Of a stretch of 64,000 nt of DNA, positions 43,488 through 51,858 are shown one piece after another. The position numbers were made by a program, and so were the translations under genes. The notes under the pieces were generated by a model. It was not told where the DNA came from and did not search any database. It saw nothing but the letters and a program-made list of their open reading frames with translations. Within the stretch, counting starts at the first letter, position 1. Every line of letters begins with the position of its first letter. Source of the DNA: Silvibacterium dinghuense (GTDB lineage: Bacteria > Acidobacteriota > Terriglobia > Terriglobales > Acidobacteriaceae); NCBI RefSeq assembly GCF_004123295.1, contig NZ_SDMK01000001.1, forward strand, positions 558,001-622,000, given 5' to 3'.

Positions 43488-45514
43488 CAGAGGCTCTTTC
43501 CGTCCGTCTTTGCCGGTGCGCCTGCTGCCGGTGCGGTGCCGGTTCCCGTCACCGCCGCACCCGGCGTCAGTACCATCTGCGTCTGATCCACCGCAGCCGT
43601 CTTCTGGAAGAATTCCCTGAGCTGCGGATATTCCTCCGCCTTGTACAGGATCGTTCCTACCCGTATCAGGCGTCCGTACGCAAAGGTATTTCCCTTCAGC
43701 GCAAATTTCACGGTGTAATCCGCGTTCGGCATAAAAGGAATGGTCGCGGCCTGCGGCAAACTCTCCAGCTTCATTCCATCGGGCAGGGTCACGTGCACCT
43801 CGTCATGCACCGTCGAGGGATACCGCAGATCGATCGGGTTCTCGCGTTTCGATGCCGCCAGCAATGCCTTCTGCCCTGCCGAGAAGAAGGTTGCAGGCAG
43901 CAACACATGCTTTCCGGTTGAGGTTCCCATCGCACCCGATACGTTGAACTGCACCAGCAGCATCTTCGTCGGATCGTCCTCTGAAACAAAGTGGTCGACC
44001 TTCACATGGACGCCCGGCGGCAGTTCCGAATCGAACTCATCTGCCAGCTCCTTCTTGACGTCGTCTTCATCCCTGCGCAGCAGCGCCTGCCGCCAGCGAA
44101 GCGCCTCCACGCCGGTCATCGTCACGCGCACCATCCCGCTCACATTGCCGGTGGCGTCCAGTTGCAGCTGCGCGTAACGATCCGTTTCCGTGTCCTTGTA
44201 GGTCAGCGACGGCGTATTCGCCATCGCGGTGCCGTTGTCTGTCTGCCGTATACCGCCCGCCCAGGCATGAATCCACTTCAGCTTGCCGAACTCCGCATAC
44301 CGCTCACCCGGATCGAGGAACACATCCTTGCCGGCGATGTTCACGATGGCGATCTCATCCTCCATCTGGCTCCAGTCCAGGTAATTCACCATCATGATGC
44401 TTTCGTTGCGGTCGGTCACTGCCATCACATATGCCTTCAGGCCCGCGGCGCGGCACATAGCCACATAGAGCCTCGTCAGCTGGATCGCCGTGCCCCGCTT
44501 CTGCTCCCACAGATCGTCGGCATTCTTCACCCGCAGACCTGCGGCCTTGTCCTCCTCGGACAGGCGATCGCGGGTAAAACTGGTGTTCTCCAGCTTCATC
44601 ACAGCCGCATACAGCTTCTCTGCCTTCACTTCCTCGCTGTCCCCGGGAGAGACGATCTGCCCTACCGCTTCCTTCAACTTCGCTGTCGGAGAAGCAAACC
44701 GCTCCACATCCTTCGACCAGTACTTGCCTTCCTGCTTCCAGAACTCCTCCGGCGTCCGCCAGGGCGAGTAATAGAAAATCACCCGGTAGGAGAAGCTATG
44801 CATCGGCGGCATATACTCTTCGTCCGGGATCGCGGGGATATTCGCCATCACCAAGTCATAGCCATCGATCTGCTTCTGCATATCCGTTCCTGCGGGCAGC
44901 ACGCGTATGTAGAGCAGCCCGTTCGTCGGCTCCTGGTGGCCGAACTGGTCTGTATGAAGGATGGTGTTGGTCGTTGCTGTCGGCCGGAAGTGATAGTGCG
45001 CCTTCAGCACATACACCGGCTGCTGGATATACCACTCCGGCGAGCTGAATGAGTTGTCGTCATAGCGTACGGTCCAGCGGTACTCGAGAATGCTCCCGAC
45101 CTGCACATCCGGCAGGCTGAAGACCTTCCGCATGAATTTGTATTCCGCAGTCTTCACTACCAGCTTGTCCATCGGCTTGCCGGTAAACGGGATCACCGTG
45201 CCATCCGGGTGGATGGTACGCCCCTCGATATTGGTGATCTGGTATTGCCGTCTCTCGTAGGGGATCTCGATATCGCTGAACATGTCCTTCCCTTTTTCGT
45301 TCAGGATCTTGATCCGCGCATACATGGTGTGAATGTGCATATCGTCCTGCACCGTCTCCTCGCGGAACAGATACACCGCCGGCGCATTCGGGTCTGCGGC
45401 CAGCGACGTCATCTTCAGTTCTTCGGGAGTCGGCTGCTGCCAGTCAGAGGCGTGAGCAACAAAAGGCAGGCTAAGCAGGCAAAGGGCGGCAAAGGAACGA
45501 ACGATCGACGGCAA
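43487..45514 (-). CDS. Exported DUF3857 / transglutaminase-like protein, catalytic residues apparently lost
   Basis: A 675-residue paralogue of the following gene with the same order: signal peptide (1-22, FAALCLLSLPFVAHA), DUF3857, transglutaminase-like core and C-terminal beta domain. In the core, the place of the GDC motif reads QKRGTAIQLTRLYVAMCRAAG, without the nucleophilic Cys. The His position reads QMEDEIAIVNI. The Asp remains (VFLDPGERY). It is therefore probably non-enzymatic, perhaps a partner or regulator of the active paralogue. I chose the TTG at 45514 because GGAG lies seven bases upstream and it starts the signal peptide; the longer frame begins at a TTG at 45532. Confidence 0.82.
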   Translation of the reverse strand: MPSIVRSFAALCLLSLPFVAHASDWQQPTPEELKMTSLAADPNAPAVYLFREETVQDDMHIHTMYARIKILNEKGKDMFSDIEIPYERRQYQITNIEGRTIHPDGTVIPFTGKPMDKLVVKTAEYKFMRKVFSLPDVQVGSILEYRWTVRYDDNSFSSPEWYIQQPVYVLKAHYHFRPTATTNTILHTDQFGHQEPTNGLLYIRVLPAGTDMQKQIDGYDLVMANIPAIPDEEYMPPMHSFSYRVIFYYSPWRTPEEFWKQEGKYWSKDVERFASPTAKLKEAVGQIVSPGDSEEVKAEKLYAAVMKLENTSFTRDRLSEEDKAAGLRVKNADDLWEQKRGTAIQLTRLYVAMCRAAGLKAYVMAVTDRNESIMMVNYLDWSQMEDEIAIVNIAGKDVFLDPGERYAEFGKLKWIHAWAGGIRQTDNGTAMANTPSLTYKDTETDRYAQLQLDATGNVSGMVRVTMTGVEALRWRQALLRRDEDDVKKELADEFDSELPPGVHVKVDHFVSEDDPTKMLLVQFNVSGAMGTSTGKHVLLPATFFSAGQKALLAASKRENPIDLRYPSTVHDEVHVTLPDGMKLESLPQAATIPFMPNADYTVKFALKGNTFAYGRLIRVGTILYKAEEYPQLREFFQKTAAVDQTQMVLTPGAAVTGTGTAPAAGAPAKTDGKSL

Positions 45515-45563
45515 GACGGGTCTCCAAGGCAATCACGATCAAAAAAATGCATAAAAAGTGCTC

Positions 45564-45590
45564 CATCTGCGCAAATAACCTGCGCAGATG
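45564..45590. repeat. Perfect 10-bp inverted repeat in the divergent promoter region
   Basis: Arms catctgcgca (45564-45573) and tgcgcagatg (45581-45590) with a 7-base loop, 50 bases upstream of the DUF3857 gene start. It could be a leader hairpin or a regulator site. There is no T-tract on either side strong enough for a terminator. Confidence 0.5.
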
Positions 45591-45640
45591 TTTCTTCTAT
45601 GCGGGGGAAAGTGCCCTATTGTCACCGGCTGAATTGTTAA

Positions 45641-45776
45641 AAGACAAGCGCTTTCCCACGTCCCGGAAGAAATTTAATTCTTCTTCGAAACGAAGGGATT
45701 TTCTCCCCTTTTGCTATAGCTCAGCCCTGTGAGCGCGCAGACGCTCTTCTTTTTGCGCTGGATGAAATCGTATACA
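45641..45776 (+). promoter_or_regulatory. Two LacI-type operator-like palindromes upstream of the GH2 gene
   Basis: AAGCGCTT (45646-45653, in acaagcgctttccc) and tgaaatcgtataca (45763-45776) both have the central CG and flanking half-sites of LacI-family operators. The second differs in few places from the TGTAANCGNTTNCA consensus. They sit about 190 and 65 bases before the GH2 ATG. The rest of this 300-base gap (45515-45837) shows no gene. Confidence 0.3.
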
Positions 45777-45837
45777 TCCATGCGCTCCGGCGTTTATAGT
45801 GAGGGCTCTTGCCACTACCACTCCAGGAAGGATTGCC

Positions 45838-48375
45838 ATGCCTGTTGTTAGTCGTCGTGATGTCCTGCTGTCCGGCCTTGCTTTCTCTGCCACCTCCGCA
45901 CTTTCCTCACGCGCCTGGGCTCGCGCCCAGTCCGCTCTCGATGCCATTGCCGACCAGGCTCCTTCGGCACTTGCCCCGCGCGAGAAGCTCCTCTTCGATT
46001 TCGGCTGGCGCTTCGATCTCGGTAACGGCTGCGTGCCTGCAAAGGACCTCGACTTCGGCCAGGATCAGGGCGACTTTGCCAAGACCGGCGACTTTAAGTT
46101 CTCCACCAAGCATTTCGACGACTCCAAATGGCGCTCTCTCAACCTGCCCCACGATTGGGCCGTCGAGCTGCCGTTCGTCTGGGACGACGATCAGAAATCC
46201 CATGGCTACAAACCGCTTGGACGCCGCTACCCTGAGAACAGCGTGGGCTGGTATCGCCGCGCGTTCGACGTTCCCGCCTCCGACCAGGGGCGCCGCATCC
46301 GCGTCGAGTTCGATGGTGCCTTCCGCTCCGCGCTGATCTTCGTGAACGGCTGTTTTATCGGCCGCAATGACAACGGCTACGCGCCTTTCGGCTTCGACAT
46401 CACCGACTTCCTGCATTTTGGCGAGAAGAACTACATCGTCGTCCGCATGGACGCCAGCTTCGGCGACGGCTGGTTCTACGAGGGTGCCGGACTCTACCGC
46501 CACGTCTGGCTGGTGAAGCACGACACGCTCCATCTTGGCCAGCACGAGAGCTACGTCCGCACCGAAGTCGCAGGCAAAACCGCCACGCTCGCGCTCGGCA
46601 CCGTCGTCGAGAACATCGGCGACAAGGTTGAAACCTCCCGCGTCCGCTGGGAGATTCAGGATGCCTCCGGCAAGACCGTCGCGACTGCCGAATCCGCGCC
46701 GCAGTCCGTCGAAGTCGACGGCAAAACGAGCTTCACGGCGACCGCGAAGTTCGCCAACCCCGAGCTCTGGTCGCCGGAAACGCCGACACTTTACTCCGCG
46801 ATCGTCACCGTTGAAGCCGGTGGCAAGGCGCGCGATGCCGAGCGCGTTCCCTTTGGTGTGCGCACAATCAAATTCGACGTCGACAAGGGCTTCTTCCTCA
46901 ACGGCCAGTCGGTCAAGATCAAGGGCACCTGCAACCATCAGGACCATGCCGGCGTGGGCGCCGCGCTGCCCGATCGCCTGCAGTACTTCCGCATCGGCGT
47001 GCTCAAGGAGATGGGCTCGAACGGCGTGCGCACCTCGCACAACATGCCGACACCGGAGTGGGTGGAAGCCTGCGACCGCATGGGCATGATGATGATGTGC
47101 GAGACGCGCCAGATGAGCTCGAATGCGGAGGGCATGGCTCAGCTCGAAACGATGATCAAGCGCTATCGCAACTCGCCGTCCATCGTCATCTGGTCGATGG
47201 GCAACGAGGAGTGGTACCTGCAGAGGGATGTCGTCGGCGAGCATGTGATGGCGGCGATGGTCCGTCGTACGCACGAGCTCGACCCCACGCGCCAGTGCAC
47301 CGCGGCTGTAAACGGCAGCTATGGCACCGGCATCTCGAAGATCCTCGATGTCGAAGGCTTCAACTACAACCTCAAGAGCCCGGACGAATACCATAAAGCT
47401 CATCCCACGCAGCCCTGCATCGGCTCGGAGACGGCCAGCGCCATCTCTACGCGCGGCGAATACTTCACCGACAAGCAGCGCAACGTGATGAGCGCCTACG
47501 ACACCAACCAGCCCGGCTGGGGTGAGACCGCCGAAGAGTGGTGGAAGTTCTACGGCACCCGCGAGTGGATGGCCGGCGGCTTCGCCTGGACCGGCTTTGA
47601 CTACCGCGGCGAACCCACACCTTATGGCTGGCCTTCGATCAGCTCGCAGTTCGGCATCGTCGATACCTGCGGCTACCCCAAGGACACCTACTTCTACTAC
47701 AAGGCATGGTGGGGTAAGGACCCCATCCTGCACCTCTTCCCGCACTGGAATTTCGAGGGCAAGGAAGGGGTCGAGATTCCGGTCTGGGTCCACTCGAACC
47801 TCGACTCCGTCGAGCTGTTTGTGAATGGCGAGAGCCAGGGCTCGAAGACGATCGAACATCTCGGTCACGCGGAATGGAAGGTGAAGTACGCGCCCGGCGT
47901 CATCGAAGCCCGTGGTACGAAAGACGGCAAGGTTGTCCTGACCGAAAAGCGCGAGACCGTCGGCAAGCCAACAACGCTCAAGCTCTCGGCCGAGCGCACC
48001 ACCATCGACGCCGACGGCGAAGACATTGCTATCCTGCGCGCCGAGGTACTCGACGATCAGGGCCGCCACGTGCCCACCGCGAACTTCCAACTGGAATTCA
48101 AGGTGACCGGCGCGGGCAAGCTCCTCGGCGTCGGCAACGGCGACCCCAACTGCCTCGAATCGGATAAGGAACCGAAGCGCAGCCTCTACAACGGCCTCGC
48201 CCAGATCATCCTGCAATCGACAAAGACTCCGGGACAGATCACCATCGAAGCCAAATCTACAGACGAGCAGATCAAGCCTGCGGCAGCCACCCTCAGCATC
48301 ACCACGCAGCAGGCGACACTACGGCCTGCCGTGCCCGAAACCTCCGAAGACTATAAACCGGAGAAAAACGACTAG
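45838..48375 (+). CDS. Tat-exported glycoside hydrolase family 2 enzyme (beta-galactosidase-like)
   Basis: An 845-residue secreted enzyme. The N-terminus has a Tat signal (SRRDVLLSGLAFSATSALSS, cut near AWA). The GH2 sugar-binding domain (about 60-215, WRSLNLPHDWAVE) is followed by the Ig-like domain and the TIM barrel (about 345-640). Catalytic acid/base Glu457 lies in WSMGNEEWY and nucleophile Glu531 in CIGSETAS. DUF4982-like and Ig-like C-terminal domains follow (about 650-825). GH2 activities include beta-galactosidase, beta-mannosidase and beta-glucuronidase; the overall layout is closest to beta-galactosidases acting on plant or oligosaccharide side chains. I chose the ATG at 45838, with GGAAGGA upstream. 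Confidence 0.9.
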   Translation: MPVVSRRDVLLSGLAFSATSALSSRAWARAQSALDAIADQAPSALAPREKLLFDFGWRFDLGNGCVPAKDLDFGQDQGDFAKTGDFKFSTKHFDDSKWRSLNLPHDWAVELPFVWDDDQKSHGYKPLGRRYPENSVGWYRRAFDVPASDQGRRIRVEFDGAFRSALIFVNGCFIGRNDNGYAPFGFDITDFLHFGEKNYIVVRMDASFGDGWFYEGAGLYRHVWLVKHDTLHLGQHESYVRTEVAGKTATLALGTVVENIGDKVETSRVRWEIQDASGKTVATAESAPQSVEVDGKTSFTATAKFANPELWSPETPTLYSAIVTVEAGGKARDAERVPFGVRTIKFDVDKGFFLNGQSVKIKGTCNHQDHAGVGAALPDRLQYFRIGVLKEMGSNGVRTSHNMPTPEWVEACDRMGMMMMCETRQMSSNAEGMAQLETMIKRYRNSPSIVIWSMGNEEWYLQRDVVGEHVMAAMVRRTHELDPTRQCTAAVNGSYGTGISKILDVEGFNYNLKSPDEYHKAHPTQPCIGSETASAISTRGEYFTDKQRNVMSAYDTNQPGWGETAEEWWKFYGTREWMAGGFAWTGFDYRGEPTPYGWPSISSQFGIVDTCGYPKDTYFYYKAWWGKDPILHLFPHWNFEGKEGVEIPVWVHSNLDSVELFVNGESQGSKTIEHLGHAEWKVKYAPGVIEARGTKDGKVVLTEKRETVGKPTTLKLSAERTTIDADGEDIAILRAEVLDDQGRHVPTANFQLEFKVTGAGKLLGVGNGDPNCLESDKEPKRSLYNGLAQIILQSTKTPGQITIEAKSTDEQIKPAAATLSITTQQATLRPAVPETSEDYKPEKND

Positions 48376-48389
48376 CCGCAAGCATGTGC

Positions 48390-48427
48390 GCCGCTCTGCC
48401 TGTTCCATGCCGGCAGAGCGGCTTTTT
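48390..48427 (+). terminator. Intrinsic terminator of the GH2 gene
   Basis: A perfect 11-bp stem (48390-48400 with 48412-48422) followed by TTTTT, 15 bases after the stop codon. Confidence 0.92.
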
Positions 48428-48473
48428 CATGCTCCGAGGCTATACTTGGCACGGGAGTCTCGTCTGAAGACGT

Positions 48474-48866
48474 ATGCCCAATCAAACGGTAACGCGCGCC
48501 GTCGAATCGGATCTTGAGCCTGTCGTGATTTACAACGTTCTCGCCAAGGTCCACAACATTCCCCAGTGGGCACCGGTTTTCGCCGACACCATTGAGCGCA
48601 TTGACGATACGCACTACAAAGTCACAAAGGACGGCACGCGCTTCCACCTGACGCTTTTCCTGCATCCGGCGGCAGGCACCGTGGATTACATCCGGGAGAT
48701 GGCGGAGAACAGGCGCGGAGGCGCTTACCTCCGGGTCGTGCCTCGTCCACTCGGCGGCAGTACAATCACGATGACCGTGCCTGTTGTACCCGGTGCCGAC
48801 GAATCCGACGTGGCTAAGACTATTGAGCAGGAGCTCAGCGCGTTGATTCATCTCGCACGCCGATAA
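48474..48866 (+). CDS. SRPBCC (START-like) small protein
   Basis: A 130-residue protein with the helix-grip pattern of polyketide-cyclase/SRPBCC proteins: an N-terminal strand plus VYNVLAKVHNIPQWAPVFAD-type segment (here VVIYNVLAKVHNIPQWAPVF), then alternating strands (YKVTKDGTRFHLTLFL, STITMTVPVVPG) and a C-terminal helix (DVAKTIEQELSALIHLA). Members bind hydrophobic ligands or catalyse cyclisations; no ligand can be named. It appears to be a single gene after the GH2 terminator. Confidence 0.72.
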   Translation: MPNQTVTRAVESDLEPVVIYNVLAKVHNIPQWAPVFADTIERIDDTHYKVTKDGTRFHLTLFLHPAAGTVDYIREMAENRRGGAYLRVVPRPLGGSTITMTVPVVPGADESDVAKTIEQELSALIHLARR

Positions 48867-49173
48867 TTGGTTCGCCGTTCTGTGAGTTGTCGCTCATGCA
48901 CTCATCAAAACAAATGATTGCTACTCATAAGGCGATCTCACAGAAGCAATCTGGTGCCGGTAAGCGTTTTGGTGACTTAGAGTCGACGGCTTTCGATTGT
49001 CGCGACCGCCGTGGAGCCGCGTCTTGTAATGCCCCGATCCCTGAGTCGGCATAGATTGGGCCCAGAAGCACATCTATCCTCAATCGCGACCGAAGGGAGC
49101 GAAGGTCGAAGGCGAAGGCGCCCTGCGCGAAGCAGCTTGGCTGAACATGCGCCCGCGACGCATCATATAAGGC
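48867..49173. other. Intergenic region without recognisable gene
   Basis: I find no coding frame. The stretch gcgaccgaagggagcgaagg (49088-49107) has the repetitive, palindrome-poor look of degraded intergenic repeat DNA but no inverted partner that I can see. A TATAAG run at 49166 lies too close to the next ATG to be an ordinary -10. Confidence 0.4.
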
Positions 49174-49824
49174 ATGACTGCCAGTCCTGCACGGCTTGAG
49201 CCGCGCTGGCCCGCCATGCTTGCCCTGCTTGCTGTCGGCGGCCTTCGTCTTGCACTGCCTGAATCGCTCTCCGCCGGCCCGGCCTGGCTGCTGATTGTCG
49301 TGACCGCGGCCCTCTTCATTCCCGCGGCCTGGGCCCGCTATCGCCACCACGACCTGCTCAACCAGATTCTCGGCTACGTCGTCAGCTCGATCGTCACCCT
49401 GGATATGATCTGGTCGCTCGGCCTGCTGGTCGCCGCCCTGCCCACGCATAAGCAGTCGCCGCAAGATCTGCTCCGCTCGGCCGCCGCGCTGTGGATCGCG
49501 AACATCCTCGTCTTCGCCTCCTGGTACTGGAGGCTCGACGCCGGCGGCCCACGCGCCCGCGAACTCCGCGGCGTCCACACCGACGGAGCCTTTCTTTTCC
49601 CGCAGATGACCCTTGACCTGCGGGCCAAGCGCGAGATGGGCGAACAATGCTGGAGCCCCGGCTTCGTCGACTATCTTTTTTTAGCCTTTAATACCTCGAC
49701 GGCCTTTTCCCCGACCGACTGCCCCGTCCTCTCCCGCTGGGCCAAGGTCCTGATGATGATCCAGGCTCTGATCTCCTTTGCGACGGTGGCGCTGCTGGCG
49801 GCACGGGCGGTCAATATCCTGTAA
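49174..49824 (+). CDS. Predicted five-helix membrane protein, DUF1345-like
   Basis: A 216-residue protein with five hydrophobic segments (about residues 13-30, 33-50, 63-88, 105-118 and 188-214). The loop CWSPGFVDYLFLAFNTSTAFSPTDC leads into RWAKVLMMIQALISFATVALLAARAVNIL (quoted in parts), which resembles the pore-helix region of DUF1345 or two-pore-helix channel proteins, but without a selectivity TxGYG. Function is unknown. The ATG at 49174 has only a poorly spaced AAGG, so the true start may be the ATG 14 codons downstream. Confidence 0.6.
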   Translation: MTASPARLEPRWPAMLALLAVGGLRLALPESLSAGPAWLLIVVTAALFIPAAWARYRHHDLLNQILGYVVSSIVTLDMIWSLGLLVAALPTHKQSPQDLLRSAAALWIANILVFASWYWRLDAGGPRARELRGVHTDGAFLFPQMTLDLRAKREMGEQCWSPGFVDYLFLAFNTSTAFSPTDCPVLSRWAKVLMMIQALISFATVALLAARAVNIL

Positions 49825-49882
49825 CCAACTTTTTCTTGTAAATCCAAGCGACCGCAGTGCCTGTTTTCGAGTCAGAAGATGC

Positions 49883-51268
49883 ATGAGCACTCCGACGCAT
49901 TTCGACGACATCATCATCGGCGCAGGCCAGGCTGGCCCCTCCCTCGCCGGACGCCTCACTCAGGCCGGACGCCGCGTCGCCATGATCGAGCGAAAGCTCT
50001 TCGGCGGAACCTGCGTCAATACCGGATGCACCCCCACCAAAACCCTCATCGCCAGCGCTTACGCCGCCCATATGGTCCGCCGGGCCCATGAATACGGCGT
50101 CGATTTCGATGCTCCCGTCCGCATCGATTTCAAGACTTTAATGGCCCGCAAGAACAAAGTCGTCAAGAACTCACGGCATGGCGTCGAGGACTGGCTCCGC
50201 AATATGAAAGGTTGCACCGTCTATGACGGGCACGCCCGCTTTCTCTCGCCCAATGATCTTCAGGTTGGCACACAACACCTCTCCGCCGAACGGTTCTTCC
50301 TGAATGTCGGCGGACGCGCCGTCATCCCGAACTTCCCCGGCATCCGGGAGATCACCCCGCTCACGAACGTAAGCCTGCTCGAGCTGACGGAGCTGCCCGA
50401 GCACCTGGTCATCGTCGGCGGCAGCTATGTGGGCATCGAGTTCGCGCAGATGTTCCGCCGCTTTGGCAGCCAGGTCACCATCGTCGAAAAGGCCCCGCGT
50501 CTCGTTTCCCACGAAGACGAGGACGTCTCGGCCGCCATCCTCGATATTCTCGAGAAAGAAGGCATCGAAGTCCGCCTCAATGCCGAGTGCATCCATTTCC
50601 AGAAGCGTCCCCATGGAGCCGCTGTCGGACTCACCTGCACCGAAGGGCATCCCGAAGTCGAAGGCACGCATGTGCTGCTTGCCATGGGCCGGCGTCCGAA
50701 CACCGACGACCTCGACCTCGCCAAAGCCGGCGTAAAGGCCGACGAGCACGGCTACGTCCTGGTCGATGACTCGCTCCAGACCTCGCAGCCGCACATCTGG
50801 GCCATGGGCGACTGCAACGGCAAAGGCGCCTTCACCCACACCGCCTACAACGACTTCGAAATCGTCGCCGCCAATTTATTGGATAAAGATCCGCGCAAGG
50901 TCAGCGACCGCCTGCCCTGCTATGCGCTCTACACCGATCCGCCACTCGGCCGCGCCGGAATGACCGAGGCAGAGGTCCGTAAGTCCGGCCGCAAGGCCCT
51001 TATTGGTACCCGCCTCATGACCAAGGTGAGCCGCGCTCTCGAAAAAGGCGAGTCCCAAGGCTTTATGAAGATCCTGGTCGATGCGGAAACAAAGCAGATT
51101 CTCGGAGCTTCCATTCTCGGAGTCGGCGGCGACGAGGCTATCCATTCCATCCTCGCCACCATGTATGCGAAGCAGCCTTACACCACCATGCAGCGCGCCG
51201 TATACATCCATCCAACCGTTTCAGAACTGATACCGACCATGCTCGGCAACCTTGAACCGCTCAAGTAG
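49883..51268 (+). CDS. FAD/NAD(P) disulfide oxidoreductase (mercuric-reductase/lipoamide-dehydrogenase family)
   Basis: A 461-residue class I pyridine nucleotide-disulfide oxidoreductase. The FAD motif is IIIGAGQAGPS (10-20). The redox pair is Cys44 and Cys49 in GGTCVNTGCTPTKT, the NAD(P) motif is IVGGSYVGIEFA (about 171-182), the second FAD motif is IWAMGDCNG, and the dimerisation interface contains HPTVSELIP with the catalytic His. It lacks both the NmerA domain and the C-terminal Cys pair of true mercuric reductases, and no mer, pdh or thioredoxin partner genes adjoin it. The electron acceptor is therefore unknown. I chose the ATG at 49883, since the FAD motif lies normally close to it; the longer frame from 49778 overlaps the preceding gene. 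Confidence 0.88.
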   Translation: MSTPTHFDDIIIGAGQAGPSLAGRLTQAGRRVAMIERKLFGGTCVNTGCTPTKTLIASAYAAHMVRRAHEYGVDFDAPVRIDFKTLMARKNKVVKNSRHGVEDWLRNMKGCTVYDGHARFLSPNDLQVGTQHLSAERFFLNVGGRAVIPNFPGIREITPLTNVSLLELTELPEHLVIVGGSYVGIEFAQMFRRFGSQVTIVEKAPRLVSHEDEDVSAAILDILEKEGIEVRLNAECIHFQKRPHGAAVGLTCTEGHPEVEGTHVLLAMGRRPNTDDLDLAKAGVKADEHGYVLVDDSLQTSQPHIWAMGDCNGKGAFTHTAYNDFEIVAANLLDKDPRKVSDRLPCYALYTDPPLGRAGMTEAEVRKSGRKALIGTRLMTKVSRALEKGESQGFMKILVDAETKQILGASILGVGGDEAIHSILATMYAKQPYTTMQRAVYIHPTVSELIPTMLGNLEPLK

Positions 51269-51278
51269 CCATCGCAAA

Positions 51279-51316
51279 GCAAAAGGCCGTCGCTTTTACC
51301 AGCGACGGCCTTTTGC
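51279..51316. terminator. Bidirectional terminator between convergent genes
   Basis: Perfect 16-bp stem (51279-51294 with 51301-51316), 6-base loop, with A-runs on the left arm and T-runs on the right. It can serve the oxidoreductase gene (plus) and the PepSY-like gene (minus), whose ends face each other here. Confidence 0.92.
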
Positions 51317-51333
51317 GGAACCTGCAAAAAATC

Positions 51334-51792
51334 TCAAACCATCGTCAGCATGAGTGGAATCGCGATCCCCGCCAAAAACAGCGCCGCCAGCAGAACTGGA
51401 TTTCTCTCGTACACCCACGTCATATAAAGGCCGGTCAGCGTCGAAAGCATGAGCCCGACCGAGATCACCAGGAAGAATATCTGCATCGGCAGGCGATGAT
51501 GTGTCCGCATCCCCTCTGATGTCGAAGCGAGCCCAGTCTGTTTTGCTTCTGTATTCGAACTGCCCGCAGGCGCTTTTCGCTGCGGTACGTTGATCGTCTG
51601 CTTCTTATGCAACTGGGCGAGCACCTGAGCCCAGTGCGGCGGGCGGTAATCGCTGCCCCGCGTCGTCTCATGCAGCGAAAATGTCTGCAGCGCCCCGGTA
51701 AATGCAAAGAACAATAGCGCAGGCGCACAAAAAACGCCCAGGTAAAGATGAATCTTGCGAAACAGGATCAGGAATGTCCGGCGGCCGTACAT
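51334..51792 (-). CDS. PepSY-associated membrane protein (short)
   Basis: A 152-residue protein with four membrane helices. LILFRKIHLYLGVFCAPALLFFAFTGALQ near the N-terminus (quoted in part) is the typical first helix of PepSY_TM proteins, with its His. A loop of about 55 residues lacks any PepSY domain, and the pair MQIFFLVISVGLMLSTLTGLYM and a final helix follow. Full PepSY_TM proteins are often iron-uptake reductases near 400 residues, so this is a minimal form. Its role is unknown. It lies 66 bases downstream of mqnC on the same strand and ends in the shared terminator. Confidence 0.72.
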   Translation of the reverse strand: MYGRRTFLILFRKIHLYLGVFCAPALLFFAFTGALQTFSLHETTRGSDYRPPHWAQVLAQLHKKQTINVPQRKAPAGSSNTEAKQTGLASTSEGMRTHHRLPMQIFFLVISVGLMLSTLTGLYMTWVYERNPVLLAALFLAGIAIPLMLTMV

Positions 51793-51858
51793 CGTCGGGC
51801 GGCTTCTCCAGTCGTCAGGTATGACGCCGCACGCTCATGGCCGCGCCGCAGTCACTCA

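Noticed and set aside
45907-48216. Very long minus-strand frame (769 codons) opposite the GH2 gene
   Set aside because: Shadow frame caused by GC-rich third positions of the GH2 gene; no motifs and no ribosome site.
49088-49107. Repeat-like gcgaccgaagggagcgaagg stretch
   Set aside because: I could not find an inverted or direct partner in the window, so it is not reported as a repeat element.
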